From NCBI GenBank assembly GCA_010094045.1, contig ML986581.1:124001-188000 (forward strand): 64,000 nt of DNA. The letters run 5' to 3'. Numbering within the stretch: the first letter of the stretch is position 1; each line of letters opens with the position of its first letter. The stretch is from Lojkania enalia (Eukaryota > Ascomycota > Dothideomycetes > Pleosporales). Below the pieces are notes generated by a model. It searched no databases. It was not told the DNA's origin and saw nothing but the letters and a program-made list of their open reading frames with translations. Shown piece after piece: positions 1-10,512 of the stretch. The position numbers and the translations under genes were made by a program.

Positions 1-930
1 CACCTCGATACTATCAAGAGAATGATGTCGGACGACTCCAGTTCTAGACCGAAATTGGATGAGGTGCACCAAATATTCTCTACAATGAGAGGAATTTGCG
101 ATGAATGCAAGGTGGGTGTCTTTCCGAAATGTGTTAATAGCTTCTAAGTTCACTTTGGCCAGGCGCCCAACCTAGCTTTTACCCCAACAATACTTGAACG
201 AAATGGACCGCCAATCCCGACATCTAGTCGAACAACGTTACATACAACTAGCATTACTACAGCTCTCCGTCATTCAGGTGATAAATTAGAGGGGCGTCAT
301 TCTCCAGACCTACCAACCATTATAGAAACCGGGCAAACTCCAACCTCAGTTAGGTCTTCAGCACGGCTTGAAGAAGATCCCATAGAAGGCATATCAGATC
401 CGGCTAGCAGAATAGCCTTCCAATATGGTGGGAAAACTCGGGCTGTGGGAGAGAGCGGAACGTCGCATGGTGCATACCCAAAACTCCGTCAGGAAGGCCC
501 ATCAGCTGGCCGTTTGGCCACATCAAGAGACCCCCATTCCGAAGAAAATAAAATCGACACTAATGCCGAAATAAGGCTCTGGAGGCCTGGTAAACCTACA
601 CATGTCTACACGGACGTAAATGCAATACCCGGCCACCGTGTTATTCAATATGACCCCGAAGTGGAGAAGTTCCAGGTTGTGCCTAAAGAACAAATAGATT
701 GTGAGTGTGTATATTACTTGAACTACTGTCGAAGTTAATTATTTGTAGTCTCCAAAGGAATCCTAATAAAGCTTCCGCGGGATAACGGTTGGAGGTTCCA
801 AATTATAAATGGGCAACTTAATCTGTGGAAAAGTCTAAAGTTCTCGGAAAACGTGCGAAGAGTTTCTGGTAATATCAGGTTAATGTTTCAAATAGGTGAT
901 TATCCTGCTCGCCATCTTTTGCGATTATGA
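1..930 (+). CDS. Protein kinase-like protein, C-terminal part (5' truncated by window edge)
   Basis: The gene enters from the left edge; three exons are visible (1-111, 163-700, 749-930) with introns 112-162 (51 nt) and 701-748 (48 nt). Reading through either intron hits a stop, so both are needed. The first exon reads IKRMMSDDSSSRPKLDEV, which resembles the end of a Ser/Thr kinase fold (subdomain XI, where an Arg follows a run of small and acidic residues). The roughly 200 residues after it are polar, Ser/Thr/Pro-rich and probably disordered, ending in a basic stretch. The catalytic core lies outside the window, so kinase identity rests on this short motif alone. It could be a pseudokinase or a kinase module of a larger protein. 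Confidence 0.55.
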
Positions 931-1199
931 GCGAGCCCGTAGATCTCGAGTCGCCTGGGCATTTATAACAATATTCTCATCAGTCTGTATCCATTTGTGT
1001 TATATCCATATTTAAATTTAGTCTATGTAAAAGGATTGCCTTATTAATGTGAATATGAGTACCTATCCATACTTGATACACTACCGGATAAGATCAGTTT
1101 CTCAATATAATACACATGTAGTACAGAATATTTTGCAAAATCAATTTAATTGAGTTGGAACTAGTAGAACATCTCCATAAAGATATTCTAAATCATACT

Positions 1200-3067
1200 T
1201 CACTCTCTGACAGTCACTATAGTAGGTATCTGTGACTCCTGTAACAATCCACGGTAGTCATCCAGACATCTACTATTTCGAACTTCTTTCGGATGCTTGC
1301 GTCTGACATGGTCAATGAACATATCTCTGTCCGCATCATTACAGGAATTGCACCGTTTACATGTGTGCCTAGAAGTCTCTGTTATGGGCATATCAACATA
1401 TGTGGACCAGGCAGATGTTTTTGCTCGGAGACGGCGATATTGTACTAGCTTGCTGGCAATCTCTTCAATTTCCCTCTTGATAGATTTAGTCCTGAAGTAG
1501 TTCTCTGTACAGCTAGTAATGCGTTGTACTATCTTCTGTTGGCTATTGGATTTCCAAGTGGATGGGCGCACATTGGGTAAATCTCCAGGACCCTCCAGTC
1601 TAAAGTAATAGAAATTTTGGCCTGAATCATTCCTTTTGGTGAGCACTTGGTCGACCAGCTCCTGCTCACGCTCATATGCCGATTTTCTCCTTAGAACCCC
1701 CCCTGGGGAAAATTGCCGAAGGGTCCTCTCGGCGATCCCTTTCCGTTGTTTACCACTTCCTATACTCACAAAACAATATAGGGGGTTCTCTGTTTCGGCA
1801 TATATAGAGTCAACCTCTCGATATAACTCCATGGATGGATTAGCCATCCATATCGATCCATCGCGGAATTTTGTAGCCCCGATTCGGTGGCCACGAAAAT
1901 GATTCGGAGATGCAGAGGTTGCCAAGCAGACATCTTTAGTCAACACCTCATCACCTCTCTCTCGAATGTTGCGATTCAGTGTTGAAGTTTTCGCGGATGG
2001 ACTAAAGGGGTAGGATCGAAAAAGATAAGGTCTGCGTATATGTTTGATATTGTCATATTTGACGGCGAGAACTAAACTGTTGCATAATTAGAATACTCCA
2101 GATGTAATGATAGTTGACTTACGTTTTGCATAACCGTTCGCTCGATTGAAACCTAGTGATTTCATCTGGGCTGCCTTTCTCTGATCTTACAGCCCTTATT
2201 TTCTGTTGTCGACAAAGTATATCATCAAGAGCACGTCCCAACCCTGTGCTACAGTCTTTCTTACTCGTACTTCTAGGTATGACCCGGTCGATATGGGGGA
2301 GGGCTTTGGCCATTTCATCCCACATCACCCTATAATAACAGATCGCTTCGCCGACGGAACATCGAAGACGGCCAAGTAGGACTGCGATAACTCTAACCCA
2401 ATGAGTCATAAGAGTTCTTTGTCGTAAATGCACTCGAAACAAACTTACCCGCCTAGGCTGGTTCCACATATATAGTCGAAGTAATGGCATGGGAGGAAGT
2501 TGTCGACTGAAGGTGTAACTTCTGATTCAGCAATGCTTTCCTCATCGCTTCTATGCTTGCGCCATGGAATATCAGAGCTCGATTTCGCTTGTGCTCCCTC
2601 GAAATCCTGTTCAATTCGAGCGACCTCCTCCATAATCGCGTTGAGAATTAACAACTCAGATAGGCCTCGCATACCACCTCCATCTGCGGGCTCGTCAATA
2701 GTAAGCAGACGATGTTAAACTAAATAACATACCTAGGCTAAGTACCACCTGACGTTCCCAACATGCTTCTTGATCGACCATTTTATTACTTAGATATAAG
2801 AGCTTTCTAGAATCATGAAGAGGGCTGACGCCGCTACGATGTAGCGACTCGTTGGAGCTTCTATTGTTAGCCGCAAGTATATCAATACTTACGAGAAATA
2901 GATACATACTCTATAGTGCTCCATCGATGGTCGTCTATTTCTCTATGTGACCAGGCCACTTCATCGTCGACAGACTGCGAGGATTGCGATGATCCGGAAA
3001 GGGCGGAAAGCTTCGTTCCGGACCTCTGTATCTCGGGAACCGGATCACTATCTGGATTCGAAGGCAT
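1200..3067 (-). CDS. Patatin-like phospholipase with C-terminal Cys/His module
   Basis: Five exons (3067-2910, 2860-2733, 2683-2449, 2392-2123, 2076-1200) join in frame to 555 residues; introns are 2861-2909, 2684-2732, 2393-2448 and 2077-2122. Splicing rebuilds every patatin hallmark: oxyanion loop LSLDGGGMRG (residues 93-102), nucleophile elbow GTSLGG (Ser171) and the dyad Asp336 in RDGSIWMANP, followed by the strand VSIGSG. Patatins are acyl hydrolases acting on membrane phospholipids, using a Ser-Asp dyad. Residues 1-50 are Ser-rich and polar. The last 200 residues are not patatin: they hold CKRCNSC and HVRRKH (about 503-525), a possible zinc-binding element. No NB-ARC or repeat domain follows, unlike many fungal patatin-NLR proteins. 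All catalytic residues are present, so it is probably active; cellular role unknown. Confidence 0.85.
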
Positions 3068-5000
3068 CAGAATACTGGAAAGTGCGAAAATTTCGTCGCT
3101 CGCTCTAAATGTAAGTAGATTGCAGAATGCTGATGTCGCTACTTCAACGAGAATCGAGCGGTTAACTCAGTCCCGGCTGGACGGGCCAAGTCAGCTGCAT
3201 TTCAGCACCCGGCGGTAATTTGCGACAATTTCACCGGAATCCTGTATTGGTGGTGAAACATGGCAAGCCCTGCAGTGGACTTTGTTTTTCCACATAAGTG
3301 GGTGAGGATCAGCCTGCTGGAAGGCAAAGCATTGCCCCTTTAGCCATCACGTACGCCCAGGCTGAAAACCATAGGAAGTTGAACCGGTGGGCAGGACACA
3401 TGATAACGATTTTCACCTATTCGCTTTCTGGCGTATTGATCTGGATCCCGAGGGATGCACGCGTGGACATTTGAGGGTGACCGAATAGCCAATTAATGAG
3501 CACACATTTCGCTTACGTGCAGCGGATTGCCAATTCGCCATACGAGGCGCATGCAACATCATCCAATTCCGGTGTCTCGAGACATGTCTATCTCGAGGAT
3601 AGCTGAGTCTTCACCCCCTCCTATTCTAAAAATGGGATCATTTAGCGATTATGTAGCCATAGTCACAAGTCGATCCTAGAGAGGCTGCAGAAAGGCTCTA
3701 CTTTGTTTTATTTCCTAATTCAACCTGTGGAATTTTGAACGAATTCAGCTCATATATTTCTCCTCGAGAACATATTTTGAATGATTGAAACACGTGTTGA
3801 ATCATGATAGATAGAGTTTTATATACTTAGCAGGCTTGCGCGTTGTTGTTACAACCTGAATGTGGCCGCGTACGACGGTCTAAAGCAACGACCTTTCGCC
3901 ACGTTCCCAGCTTATCATTGTTGCAGCAATTCCAAGCTCCTTTTACGCTAATCTATTATGCGTAGTCGCTGCTTAGATATTGCCTAGTTATTATTTTCAG
4001 TACAAGGCTGTCCTAATCCATCCGTCTGTAAAATGCAGAGTGAATTGAACAATAATGGTCCGGATCTACAGTAGTGCTGAGAGAACCACTAATATTTGTT
4101 CTTTCTCTAAGCTAGTTGGCTCTGGGATTAATAAAAAAAAAAGGTCCATATCTGTGCCGCAGAGAAAAATAAAATCATCTGCAGGGTGCTTGCACAGTTG
4201 AATAATATTGACCATTACGAACAAAAACACAGAGTCCGGCCCTAGGTATTGAATACGAATTTTGTCTTTGTCTATTTAGGGATAATGTTATGTATTTAGG
4301 TGTTTCATTTATAAAATATTTCGTTTACGCTTCTGAAGCTGCAACATTATAACTCTACCCAGTTTAGATTTCTAACAATATTCCTTACCAAGAATATAGC
4401 TTTTATAATTTTTCCTAAATTATATCAGGTCTTCTAGATGTTACCTAGATATTTTAGGATCTAGATTACACGCTGTGGTAGTGTTTACATTTAAAATAAG
4501 GTCCTAGGCAAGTGGCAACGGGGGGCAGCAGGTAGTTAAATTCTACCCCTTTGTTAGGAGGTGAAGCACTTTATTAGTTAATTTTCCTACAACATATAGA
4601 TAGGCGTGGATAGCTATGTCTTTATTATAATTTTTATACTATGGGCTTGTACTGAGATTATTGCTAGAATAGAATCTACAATTAACTCCTATGAGGCTGG
4701 AATAAAGCCTTACTTTACACCGTTTAGCAGTTCCCAAGCTTTCTCATCATGGATCCTCTCCTTTTTTTCCCCCGGGTTCCCGGACGAGCCTAATACCTAA
4801 TAAAGCCTTAGTTAATCGCCTTCCAATTTTGAGTAATTAAATTCATCTGTCAGTTTTTATCTTAGCAAAGTGCTAATTTTATACCTTAAAACAGATAAAA
4901 TGTCTTGAATTATTTCAATTAAAGTATTGGCACTAATGACAACGATGAATAGAGTCTACGATACAATCAGGAGATTGTCCTGGGTTGAGTGACTCCCCAT
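3068..5000 (-). other. Gene-free, AT-rich interval
   Basis: No ORF here looks coding. From about 3690 to 4990 the sequence is strongly AT-rich with many TpA steps and short A/T runs, unlike the flanking genes. A 64-codon ORF at 4606-4800 has no family resemblance. The composition would suit an old degraded repeat, but I see no terminal repeats or protein relics to name one. Confidence 0.5.
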
Positions 5001-6125
5001 CTACCCGCAGAATCCCGATATCGGTTTAATCGTTTGTTGACAAGCTAATGCAAGAGCGAGCTCGTAGGACTGGATAGCTATACGATATTGCTTGATTGAA
5101 TAGACCGTTGTGAAAATTCTAAAGAGGATTGTTAAGAGAAATACTCCGAAAATGGCCACCCAAAGCGTCGCGAACTGAGAGACATTTCGTGTATCAAGCA
5201 ACGTTTGGGCGACGTCTTCCGGAGGCCCGTGAAGAATCCTCGATAATTGGGCGAGATTGTTCCGCCAGTATTTGGATTCTTTGAGTGCAGCCGCTCGGGA
5301 TAGCTCAAGTGGTGATGTAGTACGGAAATGCACGTTTTCGTTTCGTAGAAACTGTTCTGTTTTAGGATCGCCAAAAGGGAAGAGAAGATCTAGTGTACGG
5401 ATAGCTTCATCTAGAACGTCTTTCAGTATTAGATTTTGCGCCGGATCTTTCCGATGATTGATGAGGCATATTTTGTGTCTGTAAACCGACAAGGTCCGTT
5501 GTCCTCGCGGACCCTCTAGTTTTAAGTGGTCAATTATATGGTTGGTCCAACGAATATTTAGCCGGCATATACTTTTCAAATTTACCGCAGTGAACGATTC
5601 ATCAAGGAGGGAATCTGGGAGCTCTATCTTGCCCAATCTCCCTGGGAATTGAGCTTCAATAATCCCCTGAAGGGACTGATCGTCATCCCATTCGACTTGA
5701 GAATCTCGTGGGTTTCTGGGACTAATAGAAAACTTTCTGGAATAAACATAGATGCCGAGCCATATTTGAACCGCAACCTCAATAGAGCGAGTGATGGCGG
5801 CACAATCACTGGTTGAGAAATCCTCTTTGACATATTTGATGAATTCTTTCTGCGCCAAACAACGATTGTCTCTCAGGTTTTTGACAATGGCAATTAAGCC
5901 ACTCAGTTCTTGTATTGCGAGCTTAGATGCGTGAGGATGTAGGTTTCGGAACGTTTTGCCAATGAAGTCGAAGAATGCTTCGTAATCATCCCTAATATAA
6001 TCATGGTGGACGAGATGCAGATGGGGCCAGAAAGCATTGATTAGGGCACACTCTTGCTCTAGGTTTAATGTTCCTATGTCCGCTAGAGACGGGTTGGAAG
6101 ATAATTTTTCATTTTGTAGGGACAT
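5001..6125 (-). CDS. Uncharacterised fungal protein with C-terminal transmembrane segment
   Basis: A single uninterrupted 374-codon frame starting at ATG 6125. The N-terminal 300 residues look helical and soluble. The central stretch around WTNHIIDHLKLEG and YRHKICLINH, followed by LDLLFPFGD, resembles a lineage-expanded family of fungal hypothetical proteins that I recall only as uncharacterised. Near the C-terminus a strongly hydrophobic segment (about residues 320-345, FATLWVAIFGVFLLTILF) should span a membrane, leaving a short tail. There is no signal peptide, so a tail-anchored or single-span topology with the bulk in the cytosol is likely (inference). It is divergent to the pseudogene at 6479. 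No function is assigned. Confidence 0.75.
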   Translation of the reverse strand: MSLQNEKLSSNPSLADIGTLNLEQECALINAFWPHLHLVHHDYIRDDYEAFFDFIGKTFRNLHPHASKLAIQELSGLIAIVKNLRDNRCLAQKEFIKYVKEDFSTSDCAAITRSIEVAVQIWLGIYVYSRKFSISPRNPRDSQVEWDDDQSLQGIIEAQFPGRLGKIELPDSLLDESFTAVNLKSICRLNIRWTNHIIDHLKLEGPRGQRTLSVYRHKICLINHRKDPAQNLILKDVLDEAIRTLDLLFPFGDPKTEQFLRNENVHFRTTSPLELSRAAALKESKYWRNNLAQLSRILHGPPEDVAQTLLDTRNVSQFATLWVAIFGVFLLTILFRIFTTVYSIKQYRIAIQSYELALALACQQTIKPISGFCG

Positions 6126-6478
6126 CTTAACGGAAGATGGCGCTTAGACAGAATTATGCGATAAAGGAGGAGAGAATTGTGAACTGGACACGGTTGGCAG
6201 CATGCGGGGTTATGTATGCGATGCGCCTTGGCGAGGATATAGAGCAAGCAGCCTATCAAAATCATGATGACTGTTTACTCAAATACAGCCGAAGAAGTGC
6301 AACGTTCGACAGTCCAGGCAGCCGCCAAGAATTCAGTCGTAGTTAAAGGTCTTCCAAAGCTCTACATGCATCACTCCCTTCCGAGTTTATACCACATAGT
6401 CAGCGCTATAAACGGGCAGAATTCCGAAATGCAATGCATCAAAGACCTATCGTATGTTCAATTATGACATCAACCTAG
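6126..6478 (+). other. Divergent intergenic stretch with possible decayed 5' sequence
   Basis: Lies between the 374-residue gene and the protease-like pseudogene. An ATG ORF at 6137-6346 shares the reading frame of the pseudogene but is cut by TAA (6344-6346) and TAG (6476-6478). It may be the decayed 5' end of that gene or only promoter sequence; I cannot decide. Confidence 0.3.
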
Positions 6479-8152
6479 TTGGCTCTACAAGACGCTCTAA
6501 CAGCGAGACATAGGGAACGAGTGGGCAATAACACTGTTGTTTTAGACAGGCCCATGTCCCTTCATCTAGAAGCACAACACTCGCTCACAGCATCCGTGCC
6601 CGGCCATGCCGAAGGGCAAATCCTTTGTCAGAGCCCATCTAGCACAATCCAGGGATATATTGTTTATCTCTCGAAGCGATCTCCAGATGTATACAAAGTC
6701 CAGAAACTATACGTTGGCCTCCTTCGAGAGGTTCCGCCTCCAAATGTCGTACCAACAAAATGGGACGAGGAAGTCCGTTCAGATCTAGAAAAACACATAG
6801 GCCAGGCAACTAGTATGTTGTATAAATCAATGCGCGACGAAGAAGTCATCACAGAATTAGTACTATGCAAGGCTGGGAGGAAGTGTTCACCAGCAATGGT
6901 AGTGCTGGAACCTGGAGCGAGCTGCCCGGATGACCCCGTTGCCTTAAAACCGACTGTTTGAATTCATTGCGGCAGCAAGAAATGTAAAAAGAGGGCGTTA
7001 GAAAGCATTGGTAGTCTTACCTACTTGAAGCATTTCCTGAGAAGATATAGCATAGAGAAACCTTATGGTTCCCTATACGCGCCATAGCCAGCAACAAGAG
7101 AAAATTCATTGGACTCCTCACTTCTCAAGAACACATCTAATACAATATCTTTCGCAATCGAGAGCAGAGCTTCAAGCTTGAAGACAGATTGCGGTCTGAA
7201 GGCCAGGTTCACCGTCCAGTCTGACGGCCATACTACGGAGCATTTCCTTACGATCGGTGGATTGATTGTTGTGGGTGAATTCCTATTTGGTCTAACATCT
7301 GCTCATGCCATCATGAGCTGCTTCCCCGAGAACTCCCAAACCGGTCGTGATAGTAACGTCGAATCGACTAGTACCGATATATCGGATTCTGATGTTGATC
7401 GAGGAAGGGGCTCAGATTCAGAGCCAGAACCGGCTCTACAGAGTCTAGTTCGTACTCAACATCCAATACAGCCCGCATCAGGAGCCTTACTTGGAGCAAA
7501 TGACCTAAATGAGGTTAATGAAGGCACATGGACGGAGCTTCGACTACCAAATATCCTTGCATATATAGGTCGTGGAACCACTAGTGGGAACTATAGTTTT
7601 TGCGATTCAGCGCCAGATATGTCCGATTTTAACCTTGTTGATCTGGGGTCAATTAAAGAAGTACCGAATAGATTCTATGATCCGGACCAGCAGGCTTACG
7701 CGTCCGTCTTGGACTACGTTCCAACACGTGAGCAAAATAGTGGTGAAGTATGGATAGTCGCACAGTGCGGCGTTGCGCCTATGAAAAGATATTTACTTAA
7801 CGGAGATACTTCTATCATTCTAAGAGGCAAGATAATGCGTACGAAAAAGATTCAGATGGCATTCACAGGTGGTAAGTTCCAAATTTCTTTAATCAAATCC
7901 GGCATTTAACATGATATAGCTCCGGGATTGTCAGGGTCATGGGTCGTCAAAAATTGTAAGCTATTAGGTATCGTATATGCAGCATATGACCGGACTCCAT
8001 ATCTTCACATGCTTCCTGTGGAGAGAGTATTCCACGATATCACGCAATTTCTAGGAGTTTCTAGCGTAAGAGTAGCAACAGGTCAAGATGTTCAGTCGGT
8101 CAAACATTTTGCAGAAACTGGTGGACTGAATGATGGTGATGCGGCTTTTTGA
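6479..8152 (+). pseudogene. Trypsin-fold-like fungal protein, broken by in-frame stops
   Basis: One frame runs from 6479 to 7871 and then, across a normal intron (7872-7919, GTAAGT to ATATAG), to the stop at 8150-8152. It is interrupted by TGA at 6959-6961 and TAG at 7085-7087. The segment between the stops (IHCGSKKCKKRALESIGSL) still looks like protein, so the stops are probably nonsense mutations, not intron sequence. The later part has GGLIVVGEFLFGLTSAHAI, resembling the strand and His region of a chymotrypsin fold, and GLSGSWVV, resembling the Ser loop with the usual Asp replaced by Leu. I recall similar repeats of this architecture among uncharacterised fungal proteins. No ATG opens the frame at 6479, another sign of decay. 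A weak intron spanning both stops cannot be fully excluded. Confidence 0.6.
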
Positions 8153-8170
8153 ATAGCAGGTTGGTCGGCG

Positions 8171-10512
8171 ATGATATCATCTTCCATTAAACCTAAATTT
8201 TTCGACGTGGCACCACAAGTGTATCAGAAAGGAAAAATCTACTCTGATCCGCTTAATTTTTCTTACAAGAAAGATAGTGCGCCTTTATTATCCAATTCCT
8301 CTACCCTAAAGTCTTTCCCCGACTGCCTCGAAGGTAGGAGACCTAAATTTTGTTGTCATTGCATCGTTATGTCTTTCCTCTCCTTCACTTTTTAAGATTA
8401 GGTACTCATTAGCACGTGAAAAAGCCACACCATCATCATACATTTCCGACATTTCTCCAGACGACGAGGACACGTCATTGCTCTTCATTATAGACAACGA
8501 AGCGTCAGACTTCAAACGAAAGAATATTATGACTAGCGTAAGAAAGAAGGCTATGGGTAGTTATTTAGAATTATTGAAGATTATACGGAAAGACAGAAAA
8601 CGAAGTAGGTCTTCTTTGGCTGGATATAACTCTCTACGAAGTATCGAAAGCAAGGGAGAAGCGGCCATAAATGAACCAGTTTTGAATAACGCAGATTTGG
8701 CGATCTTCAGGAGAGAAATTACGAGGGATAAAGGCCAGCGTCCCAAGTTCGAGCGGTCTGCTCTTCGCTTAGGGTCGTCCTCGCTTGGCCACACGATCTC
8801 GATAACATCTCCAAGGCCGCCTCCAGTCGGCAGTCTCGATCCCATATTGAGACCCATCCGCACTAGTATATCCAACGTATACGACGTTACCTCCCCCAGG
8901 CCCTTTCAATCCATCGGCAAGGCTCTAGATCCATTTAGGACTTCGTGGTCTCCAATTTCCGTAAAAGAGCTTAAAATCCATTGTAATATTTCCGAATTCT
9001 CCTATCTTGAATCTAGCACTAATAAGAAATTTTAGTCCGTCGTTTTTTTATGACTAGTGGAATGGAGATGTACTGGATTCCAACACTTGTCAAATCGCCT
9101 TTGGCTTTTCTTAGTACCCTCTGCATATCTTCGGCACATTATGACGCAATTCATGATCGGACTATTGACAGCGTTCATACTCTGGCTCTCCGTCAGGAGG
9201 TAATACACCTCATTGTCCAGAATCTCGTGAATCCATCAACAGAAGCGGATGATTATAGTATCATTGCTCTTTTGCAATTAATCAGCAGTGAGATTATTGC
9301 AGGAGAAGATTCTGTGTTGGCGTACCACGAGGCTGGGATTAGAGCCATGGTCAGACAACGTGGTGGTCTTGGTTCTCTCGGAGTCAACGGGCGGCTTGCT
9401 TTGACATTGTCATCGGTTTCACTGGCTTCCGCCATCCTTCGCGAAGCCACCGCTCAGACTATGTACATCAACTTTTACAAATCATCGAGGAGGGAATTTT
9501 TAGCTACGGCGACAGTACCCAAATCACCGCTACTTCATCACCATTACCAGATTCCCGACTTTGGGGCATTCAAGCTGTCCACAAGATGCCTACCGCAAAC
9601 ATTAGAACTCTTACAAGAAATTAGCCAAATGATAGAACATTTGTGGTGAGAGGCGAATCTTGTCTCAGGGAGGGAGATGAGGAGCTGAACTGGTTGATTG
9701 AAGATGGCCAGCGGGCCATATTTATGTACATGAAAAAGGGGTATATCAGCTGATATCCAGCGTGATATCCGGCGTGATATCGGCCGTGATATCGTACGTC
9801 GATATCTGATACAGCTCGGCAGACTAGCCAAAAATCCCCATGACAACATTTAGTTCGAGGGGCTGAGATTAGCAACCCAGTTAAGCACCAAACTTTGAAA
9901 GATATTTACGCAAAGATTACGACCGGGTATCCTCCCATATATGAACACCAGAAAACCAATATACTGACCTCGAGCGACTGGACATATGAAGGAGTCCGTA
10001 TCACCTGCGTACTACAAGCTGAAGCAATTATAAACCGCATCCCGCTATCAAAGGCACTTGAAGATGCAGTGCAACATCAAAGCCATGAAAACTTCGTATC
10101 GATGAAAGTGACACCGAAAGCGTTATATTCCTTCAGCTTCTTCCCATCCCTTCCCCCGCCCATTCCGACAGGTCCTACAGCTCTCCTCCGAGACCTTCGT
10201 GTTACATTAGAAGAATCCGATCTTTCCGATTGTTGGTCCGAAATGGCAGGAGTGCTTCTCTGGATCGGACTTGTGGTTGGAGCCTCCAGTCGTGGGAGCG
10301 ACAAGGTGCTAAAGCAATGGTTTTCGGCACTAACGGTGCGGTGCTTGTTTGTGCTATGCTTTGAGCATCCCGAGGCCGTACATGCGTCGCTATCGAGGAT
10401 GATCCAAATCAATGAGTTGCTTGAATCTGCGCCTGTTAGCCAGGTTGTGAAAGAAAGAGGTGCGATCCACATTGAGAATGAATATAACAAAGGGAAACGG
10501 AGAAGAGTATAG
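8171..10512 (+). CDS. Fungal transcription-factor-like protein lacking an evident DNA-binding domain
   Basis: Four exons (8171-8333, 8413-8982, 9036-9645, 9873-10512) give 660 residues; introns 8334-8412, 8983-9035 and 9646-9872. Exon 2 opens with the basic stretch KRKNIMTSVRKKAMGSY typical of a fungal regulator family that carries the fungal-specific transcription factor domain without a Zn2Cys6 cluster at its start. The core (about residues 240-380) has the expected order: a WIPTLVKSPLAFLSTLC block, a helix ending LRQEVIHLIVQNL, then YHEAGIRAMVRQRGGLGSLG, a hallmark of these proteins. I see no Zn2Cys6, C2H2 or bZIP motif. The start ATG lies only 18 nt past the stop of the pseudogene upstream. 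The third intron is 227 nt, long for this window, and holds a GATATC repeat array. Nuclear regulator is inferred; target genes unknown. Confidence 0.75.
9751..9806 (+). repeat. 12-nt tandem array built on palindromic GATATC
   Basis: Five copies of TGATATC or CGATATC occur at about 12-nt spacing (units at 9751-9757, 9758-9769, 9770-9781, 9782-9793, 9794-9806), with spacers CAGCG, CGGCG, GGCCG, GTACG. The array sits in the third intron of the transcription-factor-like gene. Each unit centre is a perfect palindrome. Confidence 0.85.

Noticed and set aside
9621..9875. Minus-strand ORF with YHGRYHAGYHAGY-type repeats
   Set aside because: The repeat is the translated GATATC array inside an intron on the other strand; no gene features.
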